The notes under the pieces are model-generated. The model ran no database searches. It saw nothing but the letters and a program-made list of their open reading frames with translations, and was not told the DNA's origin. Position numbers and translations under genes: made by a program. A stretch of 64,000 nucleotides of DNA. Origin: Bacteroidales bacterium (GTDB lineage: Bacteria; Bacteroidota; Bacteroidia; Bacteroidales; Bacteroidaceae). The stretch is from positions 62,001 to 126,000 of the forward strand of contig JAUNKN010000003.1 of assembly GCA_030532685.1 (NCBI GenBank). Reading direction: 5' to 3'. Positions 43,016 through 50,590 of the stretch are shown here, in pieces (the first letter of the stretch is position 1; each line of letters starts with the position of its first letter).

Positions 43016-43645
43016 TTATTCGCCGTCCGACCAAAAGAGCCAAAACTCGTTGAAAATGTCGCTCTCGGTCAGCCTGCGCTCCTCGACAGGAGGGAGCACG
43101 TCGTAGAAAGAGAAAATGTCATAGCCCGAGGCCTCGGCGAGCCGCTCTTGGTGGGTAAAACCCTCGTCCTCGCGTTCGAGGCTGGTGAAGAGAGCATAGA
43201 CCAAACGATGTGGCTTGTGCCGATAGGTTTGCTCAAAGAGCGCTTTGTAGCTGTCCAGCTGCGTGCAAACGTGGCCTGCGGCATCGTGGTGCACACGCAC
43301 GTTGCTGTAATACTTGTTTTCGATGAGCAGAGCATAGTGTTGCGTTTGCCCATCGACGCTGAGTTCTATCTCGGCGCAGAGGTCTATTTTTCTCCATTGT
43401 TTCCACGTTTCTACCTTCTCTACCTGCACCTCGGCCTGTGGAGGGAGCGCACTGCGAAGCAGCGTGAAGAGAATGTGGCGACACTGCGCGTGCAAAATGG
43501 GTTTGCCCTCTTGATAGCGGTCTTCGGCATGGCGCAAACACCAGGACAAGACGTAGTCTATCATGCCCTCGGCCTGTCCGTGGCTTTCGCTGCTGTCGCG
43601 CATGAGACGAGGGCTTTGTTGTAGAGCGGTTTCGATGAGAGACAT
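43016..43645 (-). CDS. PD-(D/E)XK nuclease superfamily protein
   Basis: A 209-residue protein with a nuclease-like core: RKIDLCAEIEL (acidic metal ligand), then LLIENKYYS (ExK) and DAAGHVCTQLDSYK. This fits the PDDEXK_4 type family of uncharacterised nucleases. The open frame extends upstream to 43750, but that part reads through element copy D and encodes only its repeat arm (MEAMEAKNK), so ATG 43645 (MSLIETALQQ) is used. It lies 20 nt from ung and may share a DNA repair role (inference). Confidence 0.75.
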   Translation of the reverse strand: MSLIETALQQSPRLMRDSSESHGQAEGMIDYVLSWCLRHAEDRYQEGKPILHAQCRHILFTLLRSALPPQAEVQVEKVETWKQWRKIDLCAEIELSVDGQTQHYALLIENKYYSNVRVHHDAAGHVCTQLDSYKALFEQTYRHKPHRLVYALFTSLEREDEGFTHQERLAEASGYDIFSFYDVLPPVEERRLTESDIFNEFWLFWSDGE

Positions 43646-43696
43646 AGAGAAGAGCGTGTTGCAATCAGTGGCTTTCCATGGCGTGCCCCCGTTTTC

Positions 43697-44179
43697 CTCG
43701 CGCGCGCACGCTCCCATAAGGGATTTGTTTTTTGCTTCCATTGCTTCCACAGTGGGTGCAACTTCTTGTCAGTGAGAGAGATGAGGCGTGGAGGCGGAGA
43801 AGAAGTTACTTCCACTACTTCCATCAAATGCCCATGGAGGCGGGGCGGAATAGTGAGAAGTGCACTGGAGCTACGGAAATGTCACTTCCACTGCTTATGT
43901 GTTTGATATTGAGCATGTCGTGAACTCTTGTGGAGGCAATGGAGGCGAAAGTTGTTGCCCATAGTAGGGAAATACTCGTGTGCGCGTACGAGAGGGCGAG
44001 GCGACTATCCTGCGTGGGAAGAAAAATAATTTTCGTGGGACGCAGGATTTTCTGCGTGGGACGTAGAAAAGACGTTGTGGGAGCCAGTCGCTCTGTGATG
44101 GGAAAGCGAATGTAAGAAGTTATTTAAGGTTAAAACAGCCTCGAAGATGGCATAAAATCGATTGCTCGGTATGTATACC
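43697..44179 (-). repeat. Composite intergenic element, copy D
   Basis: CG tract 43699-43707; CATAAGGGATTTG then arm GCTTCCATTGCTTCCAC (43734-43750); paired TTCCA repeats inside at 43809-43824; opposite arm GTGGAGGCAATGGAGGCG (43930-43947), which would pair with the first through G.U pairs in a plus-strand RNA; CG tract 43982-43987; four CGTGGGA-type units ending at 44019, 44040, 44061 and 44082, exactly 21 bp apart; TTAAGGTTAAAAC and GGCATAAAA at 44124-44157; GGTATGTATACC at 44168-44179, overlapping the stop codon of the S41 gene by one base. Confidence 0.9.
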
Positions 44180-45207
44180 TATGGGAGACCTGTTTTTTGG
44201 GCACGCAAGTGGGCAATGGCCAGTTCGATAATGGTATCGACCGATCGCTGATAGTCTTCGGCCGTGATGTGCACAGGGACATCGGGGGCAATGCCAAACT
44301 CGGTGTGCTGCATGTTGCGATCGTAGATGGGTGAGGCCGAGAAACGAATGCTCCAGCCGCTGGGCAACTCGCTGCTGAAGGGCAAGCCCGAGCCACCGCC
44401 TGTGCGATCGCCCATGGTGACGACATTGGGTAGCCACGAGATGTAGGCCACGAAGGCATTGGCGGCACTATAGGTGCGGCGGTTGGTGAGCACGACCACG
44501 GGTTTTTGCCAGCGCAAACCGACAAAGGGGTAGAGGTTGATGGGGCGAGGGGCCGAAAACTGCTGATGCCCACGCCCCGTTTTGTGGCTGATGAAGGCCA
44601 CCGTGCTGGGCGTGTTGATAAACACCGAGGCTAAGCGTTCGGCACTGGTGAGAAGCCCTCCGCCATTGTTGCGCACATCGACGATGAGGCCATCGGCCGT
44701 GGCCAAGTAGCGCATGGCTTCGTTGAGCTGGCTGATGCCAATTTCGCCCGAGAAAGTGGAGCAACGCAGGTAGCCAATGTTGGAGGGGAGCACGCGGTAG
44801 CGTAGCAGGCCTGCTAAGCGGTGTTCAGTGCTGCTGCCGAGGTATTTGCGCTCCAAAGAATCGGCAAAGTTGGCTGGGTAGGCTTCGTAGAAATTGGTGT
44901 AGCGTCCCGTATGGTGCGAGGCCCAAAGATTGACGTGCCCGTCGCGCAGTTCGTTGCACATCTTGGAGAGCACCTCAAAAAGTGCCTGGCGCGGCATCTC
45001 ATCGTCGATTTGAGCGGCATAACGACGGCGCACTTCGTCCCAGTCGAGGCCATATTCTTGACGCTTATAGTCGAAAAAACAGTAGTGCTCGTCGATGATG
45101 GTCCAGAGGGCGCGAAAATCCTCGGTGGGAGTGGTCCCATAGTCCTCGCTGGTGATGCAGGAGGAGAGCACCAAGGTGAGCAAAAGAGAAAGGAGCAAGC
45201 GCATCAT
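44179..45207 (-). CDS. S41 family peptidase, lipoprotein
   Basis: A 342-residue tail-specific-protease-like enzyme with a lipoprotein signal (MMRLLLSLLLTLVLSSC). The domain contains ELRDGHVNLW, a short segment where PDZ would be, GLIVDVRNNGGGLLTSAE, and the nucleophile region NRRTYSAANAF. Substrate unknown. Its start overlaps the previous gene's stop (ATGA). Last gene of the overlapping operon that begins at 50013. Confidence 0.86.
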   Translation of the reverse strand: MMRLLLSLLLTLVLSSCITSEDYGTTPTEDFRALWTIIDEHYCFFDYKRQEYGLDWDEVRRRYAAQIDDEMPRQALFEVLSKMCNELRDGHVNLWASHHTGRYTNFYEAYPANFADSLERKYLGSSTEHRLAGLLRYRVLPSNIGYLRCSTFSGEIGISQLNEAMRYLATADGLIVDVRNNGGGLLTSAERLASVFINTPSTVAFISHKTGRGHQQFSAPRPINLYPFVGLRWQKPVVVLTNRRTYSAANAFVAYISWLPNVVTMGDRTGGGSGLPFSSELPSGWSIRFSASPIYDRNMQHTEFGIAPDVPVHITAEDYQRSVDTIIELAIAHLRAQKTGLP

Positions 45208-46022
45208 GGGTCAAGGTGTTGGAGGGTGCGGGTATAGCCCAGCACGAGGTGGTGGTGCCAAGCGTGACGACCTAAGTCGTGCACAAGGCTTTGGCGGATG
45301 TGGCTCTGAATGCCCAGCGAGAATTGCCCGCGCCACAAGGGCAGCGAGAGCGTGCTGATGAGGCGCAGCGAGGGGGCATTGAAGGGAGTGGTGAAGGCAA
45401 CGGTGCGCTGCCCATGTCCCAACCCAAAAATTTCGTAGTAGCTCTGCCCAAAGTGGGGGGCAAACATGAGGCCTTGAAGCGGCATGTCGAGTTGCGAGTG
45501 CCAGCGCCACGTTTGGCGTAGCAGACGAAATCGATAGTCGGCGCGCAGGGAGAGGGAGAGGTCGAGAGCCAGACGCCCTTGAGCGGGATTGTTGCCATTG
45601 CGCGTGGCATAGCTTCCGCCAGCGTGTAGTCCCAGCATGGGGCCCATGCTCAGCCGTAAGGAGCGGAGCGGCAGGAAGTGGTAGTGATAGGCCAAAGCGA
45701 GCGAGCCTTCGAGGTCGTAGAGCGTTGCGGTTTGAGCTTGGTTGCTCGTTTGGGCGAGGTGCAAGGAAGCCAAGCGCTGCTGACTCACGCGTCCTTTCCA
45801 CCAAGAAAGTCGGCGGTCGGAGAGCTGGGTGATGCTGGTGGAGAGGCCCGTGTAGTCGAGTGGGGAGAGGTAGGCGTCAAAGAGGTGGGCCGTACCCGTG
45901 CCCAAAAGGGTGGTGCTGCGCACGCTGCGAGAGGGAGGCAAGCCCAAACTATCGGTCGCGTTTTGCGCGCCGAGCAGTAGGGTAGCCCACGAAACGAGCG
46001 TGAGAAGAAAGAGTCGTTGCAT
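45204..46022 (-). CDS. DUF3316-like outer membrane protein
   Basis: A 272-residue exported protein with a signal peptide (MQRLFLLTLVSWATLLLGAQ) followed by alternating short hydrophobic stretches rich in Leu, Tyr, Ser and Arg and a C-terminal HHHLVLGYTRTL strand. It looks like a small beta-barrel and resembles DUF3316 proteins of this phylum. ATG 46022 (or 46025) is needed for the signal peptide, which makes it overlap the end of the GHL10 gene by 74 bases. Confidence 0.68.
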   Translation of the reverse strand: MQRLFLLTLVSWATLLLGAQNATDSLGLPPSRSVRSTTLLGTGTAHLFDAYLSPLDYTGLSTSITQLSDRRLSWWKGRVSQQRLASLHLAQTSNQAQTATLYDLEGSLALAYHYHFLPLRSLRLSMGPMLGLHAGGSYATRNGNNPAQGRLALDLSLSLRADYRFRLLRQTWRWHSQLDMPLQGLMFAPHFGQSYYEIFGLGHGQRTVAFTTPFNAPSLRLISTLSLPLWRGQFSLGIQSHIRQSLVHDLGRHAWHHHLVLGYTRTLQHLDP

Positions 46023-47469
46023 CATAGCGAGGAAGAGGGGATTCGTTGCCATAAGCATCCATCGCTACCACGGCATATTGGGCATGGAGCAAGGCTGGAA
46101 GCGCAGGCGTGAAAGTATGGGAGGTGGAACGCAAACGCTGCACGAGGAGCTGAGGGCCGTGGGGCGTGAGGCGATAGATGTTGTAGACAATGGGAGTCTC
46201 GTCCTGCACGGCTTCCCAGCGGAGGGTGAGACTCGAAGCGTGGAGCGTGCGGCTCACCACGGGGGAGGCAGGAGGCACGCTATCGAGCCAAGTCATGGCT
46301 GGAGGGAGAGCTGGCTGCTGGTAGAAGCGTGTGGCATAGCGGAGTATTTCCTTGTGGTCGTCGAGCAAGAAGCGCGAGCGAAAATAAGCTTGTCCACCTG
46401 CCTGAAGGTGGCGTGAGGTGTTCATCTGTCGCGTAATCTTGGCGGCCTCCCAATTTTTCTCGCTGGGCGAGAGAAAATAGATGCCCAGTCCTGGAACAAT
46501 GGGGCGTTGGTTGGCTTTTTGAAGCCAGTTAGCCAAGAAAGGATAGAAGTGCTCGCCATCGAAATACATCATAGGAAAGAGCATGTCCATCCAGCCCTCG
46601 CGCAACCATAACTGAGCGTCCTGATACACGGCATCGCGAGCATTCCAACCGCGAGAGTGGTGGCGCGGGAGGTCGCTGTATTTGCCGATGGGCGAACAAG
46701 AAAGTTTGATCCACGGGCGTACGCTGCGCACTGCGTCGTGAATGGCGCGAACGGTGCGCGACACGTTGTCCCTGCGCCACTGGGCTTTGTCCTGCCCGCG
46801 ACCATAACGAGCGTAGGTGCGTGCGTCGTTGAAGGGGATTTCCTTTTCGGGATAGCGGATGTAGTCGAGATGCAAACCATCAATGTCGTATCGCTCGGCG
46901 ATTTCGCGGCAGAGTGTGGCGAGGTAGTCGCTCGTCCCCGGCACACCGGGGTCCATCATCCAGCGATCTCCACATTTCACGCAGAGGTCGGGGCGGCGAC
47001 GTGGCAGGGCTTGGCGACCGAGTTGCCGTTCTTGAGCTACGGAGCAAATGGGGTAGGCCACGAGATAGGCGTGCAACTCCATGCCGCGGCGGTGTGCCTC
47101 GTCGATGGCAAACTGCAACACGTCATAGGGGGGAGCGACGCCTGGTGTGCCAGAAAAAGCACCATCCCAGGGCTCATAGGCCGAGGGATAGGCCGTGGTG
47201 GAACGAATACGCGTTTGAAAAAGTATGGTGTTGATGCCAGCGGCTTGCAGGCGGTCGAAGGTCTGGCGGAGCTGCTCGCGTTGCAATTCGGCTTTGTACT
47301 CCGTTTGCGCATACTGCTTGCCGGGCCAATCCATGCCGCCCAGCGTGCAAAACCAAACGGCCCGTACCTCACGTTGTGCAGGAGCCAGCGGCCAAAAAGG
47401 AGAGAAAGACTGTGCGGCTGCAGGCAAAGCACAGCAGAAAAGAAGAAAAAAGAAAAAGCGTCTAATCAT
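45949..47469 (-). CDS. GHL10-type glycosyl hydrolase-like protein (DUF187/YngK)
   Basis: A 506-residue exported protein: signal peptide (MIRRFFFFLLFCCALPAAAQ), then a TIM-barrel of the glycosyl-hydrolase-like 10 family with EVRAVWFCTLGGMDWP, DIDGLHLDYIRYPE, IKLSCSPIGKY and MLFPMMYFDGEHFYPFL. A fibronectin III-like domain follows (about residues 405-490). The family is thought to act on cell-surface or peptidoglycan-linked glycans. Its start overlaps recX by 8 bases. Confidence 0.86.
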   Translation of the reverse strand: MIRRFFFFLLFCCALPAAAQSFSPFWPLAPAQREVRAVWFCTLGGMDWPGKQYAQTEYKAELQREQLRQTFDRLQAAGINTILFQTRIRSTTAYPSAYEPWDGAFSGTPGVAPPYDVLQFAIDEAHRRGMELHAYLVAYPICSVAQERQLGRQALPRRRPDLCVKCGDRWMMDPGVPGTSDYLATLCREIAERYDIDGLHLDYIRYPEKEIPFNDARTYARYGRGQDKAQWRRDNVSRTVRAIHDAVRSVRPWIKLSCSPIGKYSDLPRHHSRGWNARDAVYQDAQLWLREGWMDMLFPMMYFDGEHFYPFLANWLQKANQRPIVPGLGIYFLSPSEKNWEAAKITRQMNTSRHLQAGGQAYFRSRFLLDDHKEILRYATRFYQQPALPPAMTWLDSVPPASPVVSRTLHASSLTLRWEAVQDETPIVYNIYRLTPHGPQLLVQRLRSTSHTFTPALPALLHAQYAVVAMDAYGNESPLPRYDATTLSSHARFVGYPTARRAKRDR

Positions 47470-47956
47470 GAAGGGCAAGATGGTCGATTTCGTCGAAAAT
47501 ATATTCGGCCTCATAGCCCCGAGAGGCGGCAAAGCGTACTAATTTTTGTTGGGCCAAATAGCTCGCGTGGCGATCGTTGGCATCGAAACGCAGGGTGCGT
47601 AGCTTTTGGCGAAGTAGTTCGGCAAGCGAGTCGCGGTAGGCCTCTTCCGTCAGTTCGTCGGCGAGTGCACGGTCGATGAGTTCACGGTCGATGCCTTTGA
47701 GGCGCAGAGCTTGTACGATTTTTAAGCGACCCCAGCGCTCGTAGGCGAGTTTGTCGTGGACAAAAGCGTGGGCATACCGCTCGTGGTCGATGTAGCGTTC
47801 CTCCTCGAGGCGACAGAGCAGTTCCTCTATCTCATCGTGATGGAGCGGAGTTTCGCGCAGCTTTTGGGCAATTTCCTTGCGGCAACATTCTCGCCGCGCA
47901 CAGCGGTCGGTGGCCCAAAGCAGAGCGCTGGAGAGGTCGGTGATACGTTTGGCCAT
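47462..47956 (-). CDS. recX: Regulatory protein RecX
   Basis: A 164-residue helical-repeat protein that modulates RecA filaments. Signature stretches are RECCRKEIAQKLRE, RLEEERYIDHERYAHAFVHD and ERWGRLKIVQALRLKGID. recA is not nearby. It sits inside an operon of glycan genes, 7 bases from the GT2 gene. Confidence 0.92.
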   Translation of the reverse strand: MAKRITDLSSALLWATDRCARRECCRKEIAQKLRETPLHHDEIEELLCRLEEERYIDHERYAHAFVHDKLAYERWGRLKIVQALRLKGIDRELIDRALADELTEEAYRDSLAELLRQKLRTLRFDANDRHASYLAQQKLVRFAASRGYEAEYIFDEIDHLALHD

Positions 47957-47962
47957 GGTCGA

Positions 47963-48757
47963 TTATTTTTTCCAGAAAGCGCGTACCACAAACCATAGAT
48001 GCTGAGCAATGGCGCGTGGCCATCCGTAGTGCACAGCCATGATGCGGAGGCGTTCGAGCAGAGAGGCGCGGTGGTGGCGCGTGGTCATGCCCTCGGCCAA
48101 GTAGTTGGAGACAATGAGGTGGGTGTTGTGGAGCGGGAGGTTTTGCTGTTCGGCTTGTCGAAGCAGACGAATGCACCAGTCATAGTCGGCCGAGAAACGG
48201 TAGCGCAGGTCGTAAGGCTGGGTACGAGCGAGATCGCAGCGCACGAAAAAGCTCTGATGGCACACTAACATTCCTGCTCGAAAATCCTTCCAGGTAAGTC
48301 GTTCGGGAGGCGAAAGACGTCTGTGGCGCAGGAATACCCCCATGGTATCTACCAAATCCGTATCTCCATAAAGTATGGCGGGTAGTTTCTGCTTGTCAAG
48401 CTGAGCGGCAATGCTGCTCAAGGTGTCGTTGCGGTGGAAAGTGTCGCCGGCGTTGAGAAAGAGGATGTAGTCGCCCTGTGCCCAACGAAGTGCCTTGTTC
48501 ATTGCATCATAGAGTCCTTTGTCGGGTTCGGAAATTAGGCGGAGGTGAGGGGAGGAAATTCCTCCCTCGTGGGCGGCGATACCCTCTTGGTTGTTGGGGA
48601 GATATTTTTTGACGAGCACCAGCGTTGCATCGGTCGAGGCACCATCGATAATTAGGTGCTCTATGGCTGCATAATCTTGATCGGCCACGCTGCGCAAGGT
48701 GCGCTCTATGGTTTGCTCGGCTTGATAACAAACGGTGGCGATGGTAAATCGAATCAT
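47963..48757 (-). CDS. Family 2 glycosyltransferase
   Basis: A 264-residue GT-A fold enzyme. Motifs are FTIATVCYQAEQTIERTL at the N-terminus, HLIIDGASTDAT, SEPDKGLYDAMNKAL, and the DxD-like LFLNAGDTF. The C-terminal part is soluble with an ADYDWCIRLLR segment. It overlaps the upstream GT4 gene by four bases; together they probably act on a surface polysaccharide or lipid-linked glycan. Confidence 0.9.
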   Translation of the reverse strand: MIRFTIATVCYQAEQTIERTLRSVADQDYAAIEHLIIDGASTDATLVLVKKYLPNNQEGIAAHEGGISSPHLRLISEPDKGLYDAMNKALRWAQGDYILFLNAGDTFHRNDTLSSIAAQLDKQKLPAILYGDTDLVDTMGVFLRHRRLSPPERLTWKDFRAGMLVCHQSFFVRCDLARTQPYDLRYRFSADYDWCIRLLRQAEQQNLPLHNTHLIVSNYLAEGMTTRHHRASLLERLRIMAVHYGWPRAIAQHLWFVVRAFWKK

Positions 48758-50013
48758 AACAAAGACTGATAGAGGGCGATGTGTTGGCGAGCGATGTGTT
48801 GAGCCGAAAAGCGATGCACGACATCGTTTCGTAGTGCATCACGGTCAAAACCTCCTCCGGCCTCTTGCTCCAGTATCCAAGCAATCCCTTCGCAAAGATG
48901 CTGAGCATTGAGGCGTTGTGCTAAGAAACCATTTTCTTTGTGGCGAACGATGTCTGTTGTGCCGCTGCCGTCGAAGGCTACGACCGGGCAACCGCAAGCC
49001 AAGGATTCTGCGAGAGTCTGTCCGAATGTCTCGTAGTGCGAAGCCGAAAGGGTGAATGTCGCCGCCGAATAGAGTTGGGAAAGCCTGTCCGCGCCTTGCA
49101 CCACCCCCACGTGAGTGTGCGAAACAGGGAGATCTTCGAGCATGTGAGGATTTTTAAGGTCGCCAAAAAGCAAGAGATGTAACTCTTCTTTTTGTTGGGG
49201 ATATTGAGCAGCCCAAAGCTGTAAGGCTTGTTTTAATGCTGCAAACCCTTTGATGGGGTCGTCGATGCGTGCTGCTCCGAAGAGTAGCACTTTTTTTTCA
49301 GGAGCAAGACCCAAGGCCTTTCGGCACGTTGCAGCATCGAGCAGCTGGAAGTCTTCGACGGGCAGAGCGTTGGCAATGACACGAATGTCCTTGTTGATAA
49401 ATAGTGCGCTACGGCGAGCCCGTTCGGCCAACCATGTGCTTACGGCGATAGCTCTCAGATTTTGAGCTTGTCCATAGACTTCCTGTTTTTGGGCGTGGAC
49501 GAGCGTAGATAAATCTGAAGGACCAGGATAGCGCAAGAAAGGGCATTCATGGCATGCCTCTTGGTAGCGTTCGCATTCGTAAGCATGGTGGCAAATGCCC
49601 GTCAGCGGCCACATGTCGTGAAGCGTCCACACGATGGGCTTGCCCGTATCTACGATTTTCTTGATCGCATCGAGCGAGAGCATACCTTGGTTCACCCAAT
49701 GCAGATGCACCACATCGGCCGCTTGGAAAGCTGCATGGTGGGTGATGTCAAAGCCTGTCGAGGCGGTGGAAATACGCCACAAATTTTGGCGACTGAAGCC
49801 ATTGGCACGCCAAATCTTGAAGCGTTCCCAAACCTTCTTCCAAAGACCTCTCCAGCGCCCTCCGATGGTGTGTATATGAGGGCTGTCGCTGCTCCGATCG
49901 CGCACCAACATCGTGGCTTGCACCCCCTCGTGGCGGAGGGCGTGGAGCAGACGTGAGGTGGCTATGGCCGCCCCTCCCTGGCTCTCGGCAGTGTTCACGA
50001 GTAGAATGTTCAT
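48754..50013 (-). CDS. Family 4 glycosyltransferase
   Basis: A 419-residue GT-B enzyme. The N-terminus has NTAESQGGAAIATSRLLHAL, and the donor-site E-x7-E motif is in ETFGQTLAESLACGCPVVAF. A Cys/His cluster (GICHHAYECERYQEACHEC, about residues 145-165) is typical of a WcaL/colanic-acid-like subgroup. It is the promoter-proximal gene of the overlapping minus-strand operon. Confidence 0.9.
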   Translation of the reverse strand: MNILLVNTAESQGGAAIATSRLLHALRHEGVQATMLVRDRSSDSPHIHTIGGRWRGLWKKVWERFKIWRANGFSRQNLWRISTASTGFDITHHAAFQAADVVHLHWVNQGMLSLDAIKKIVDTGKPIVWTLHDMWPLTGICHHAYECERYQEACHECPFLRYPGPSDLSTLVHAQKQEVYGQAQNLRAIAVSTWLAERARRSALFINKDIRVIANALPVEDFQLLDAATCRKALGLAPEKKVLLFGAARIDDPIKGFAALKQALQLWAAQYPQQKEELHLLLFGDLKNPHMLEDLPVSHTHVGVVQGADRLSQLYSAATFTLSASHYETFGQTLAESLACGCPVVAFDGSGTTDIVRHKENGFLAQRLNAQHLCEGIAWILEQEAGGGFDRDALRNDVVHRFSAQHIARQHIALYQSLL

Positions 50014-50034
50014 GCGACGAATATATGCGGCCTA

Positions 50035-50042
50035 CAAAATTA
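50035..50042 (-). promoter_or_regulatory. -7 box for the glycosyltransferase operon
   Basis: The minus strand reads TAATTTTG, 22 nt upstream of the GT4 ATG, in an A/T-rich stretch. Confidence 0.6.
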
Positions 50043-50137
50043 AAAAGAAAAGCCGACTTGGCCAAAAACCACTTTCGCCTCGCGCATTTTATCGTGGAAA
50101 AGCGTAGTTTTCGTGCAAAACTTTGTATCTTCGCAGC

Positions 50138-50569
50138 ATGGAAATCAAAATCTTATCGCTCGATACTATCAATCAAGCTGCCGAGGATTTTTTGGCAGCG
50201 GTCGATTTGAGCAATGCTCGCCGAAACGTTTTTGCCTTTTATGGTAAGATGGGGGCGGGCAAAACTACTTTTGTCAAGGCTTTGTGCGAGGCGCTGGAGG
50301 TGGACGATGTGGTCAATTCGCCCACTTTTGCCATCGTCAACGAGTACCATAGCCAGCGGCTTGATGCTCCGATTTTCCATTTCGATTTTTACCGCATCAA
50401 GCAGCTGAGCGAAGCCTACGACATCGGTACCGACGACTATTTCTACTCGGGACATCCTTGCTTTATCGAATGGCCCGAGCTCATCGAACCGCTCCTCCCC
50501 GAGAGCGCGGTGCGAGTGGATATCGTGGAGCAAGCCGACGGTACGCGTACCATCACTTTTGAAGTCTAA
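50138..50569 (+). CDS. tsaE: tRNA threonylcarbamoyladenosine biosynthesis ATPase TsaE
   Basis: A 143-residue P-loop ATPase of the t6A pathway, working with TsaB and TsaD. The Walker A loop YGKMGAGKTTFVKAL is at about residues 35-49, NSPTFAIVNEY and HFDFYRI follow. ATG 50138 is taken; the TTG at 50123 overlaps a TATCTTCG sequence that may be the -7 box, which would make the transcript nearly leaderless. The GH20 gene starts 21 nt downstream. Confidence 0.92.
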   Translation: MEIKILSLDTINQAAEDFLAAVDLSNARRNVFAFYGKMGAGKTTFVKALCEALEVDDVVNSPTFAIVNEYHSQRLDAPIFHFDFYRIKQLSEAYDIGTDDYFYSGHPCFIEWPELIEPLLPESAVRVDIVEQADGTRTITFEV

Positions 50570-50590
50570 TTCCCGAAGCCTTTATCTGCC

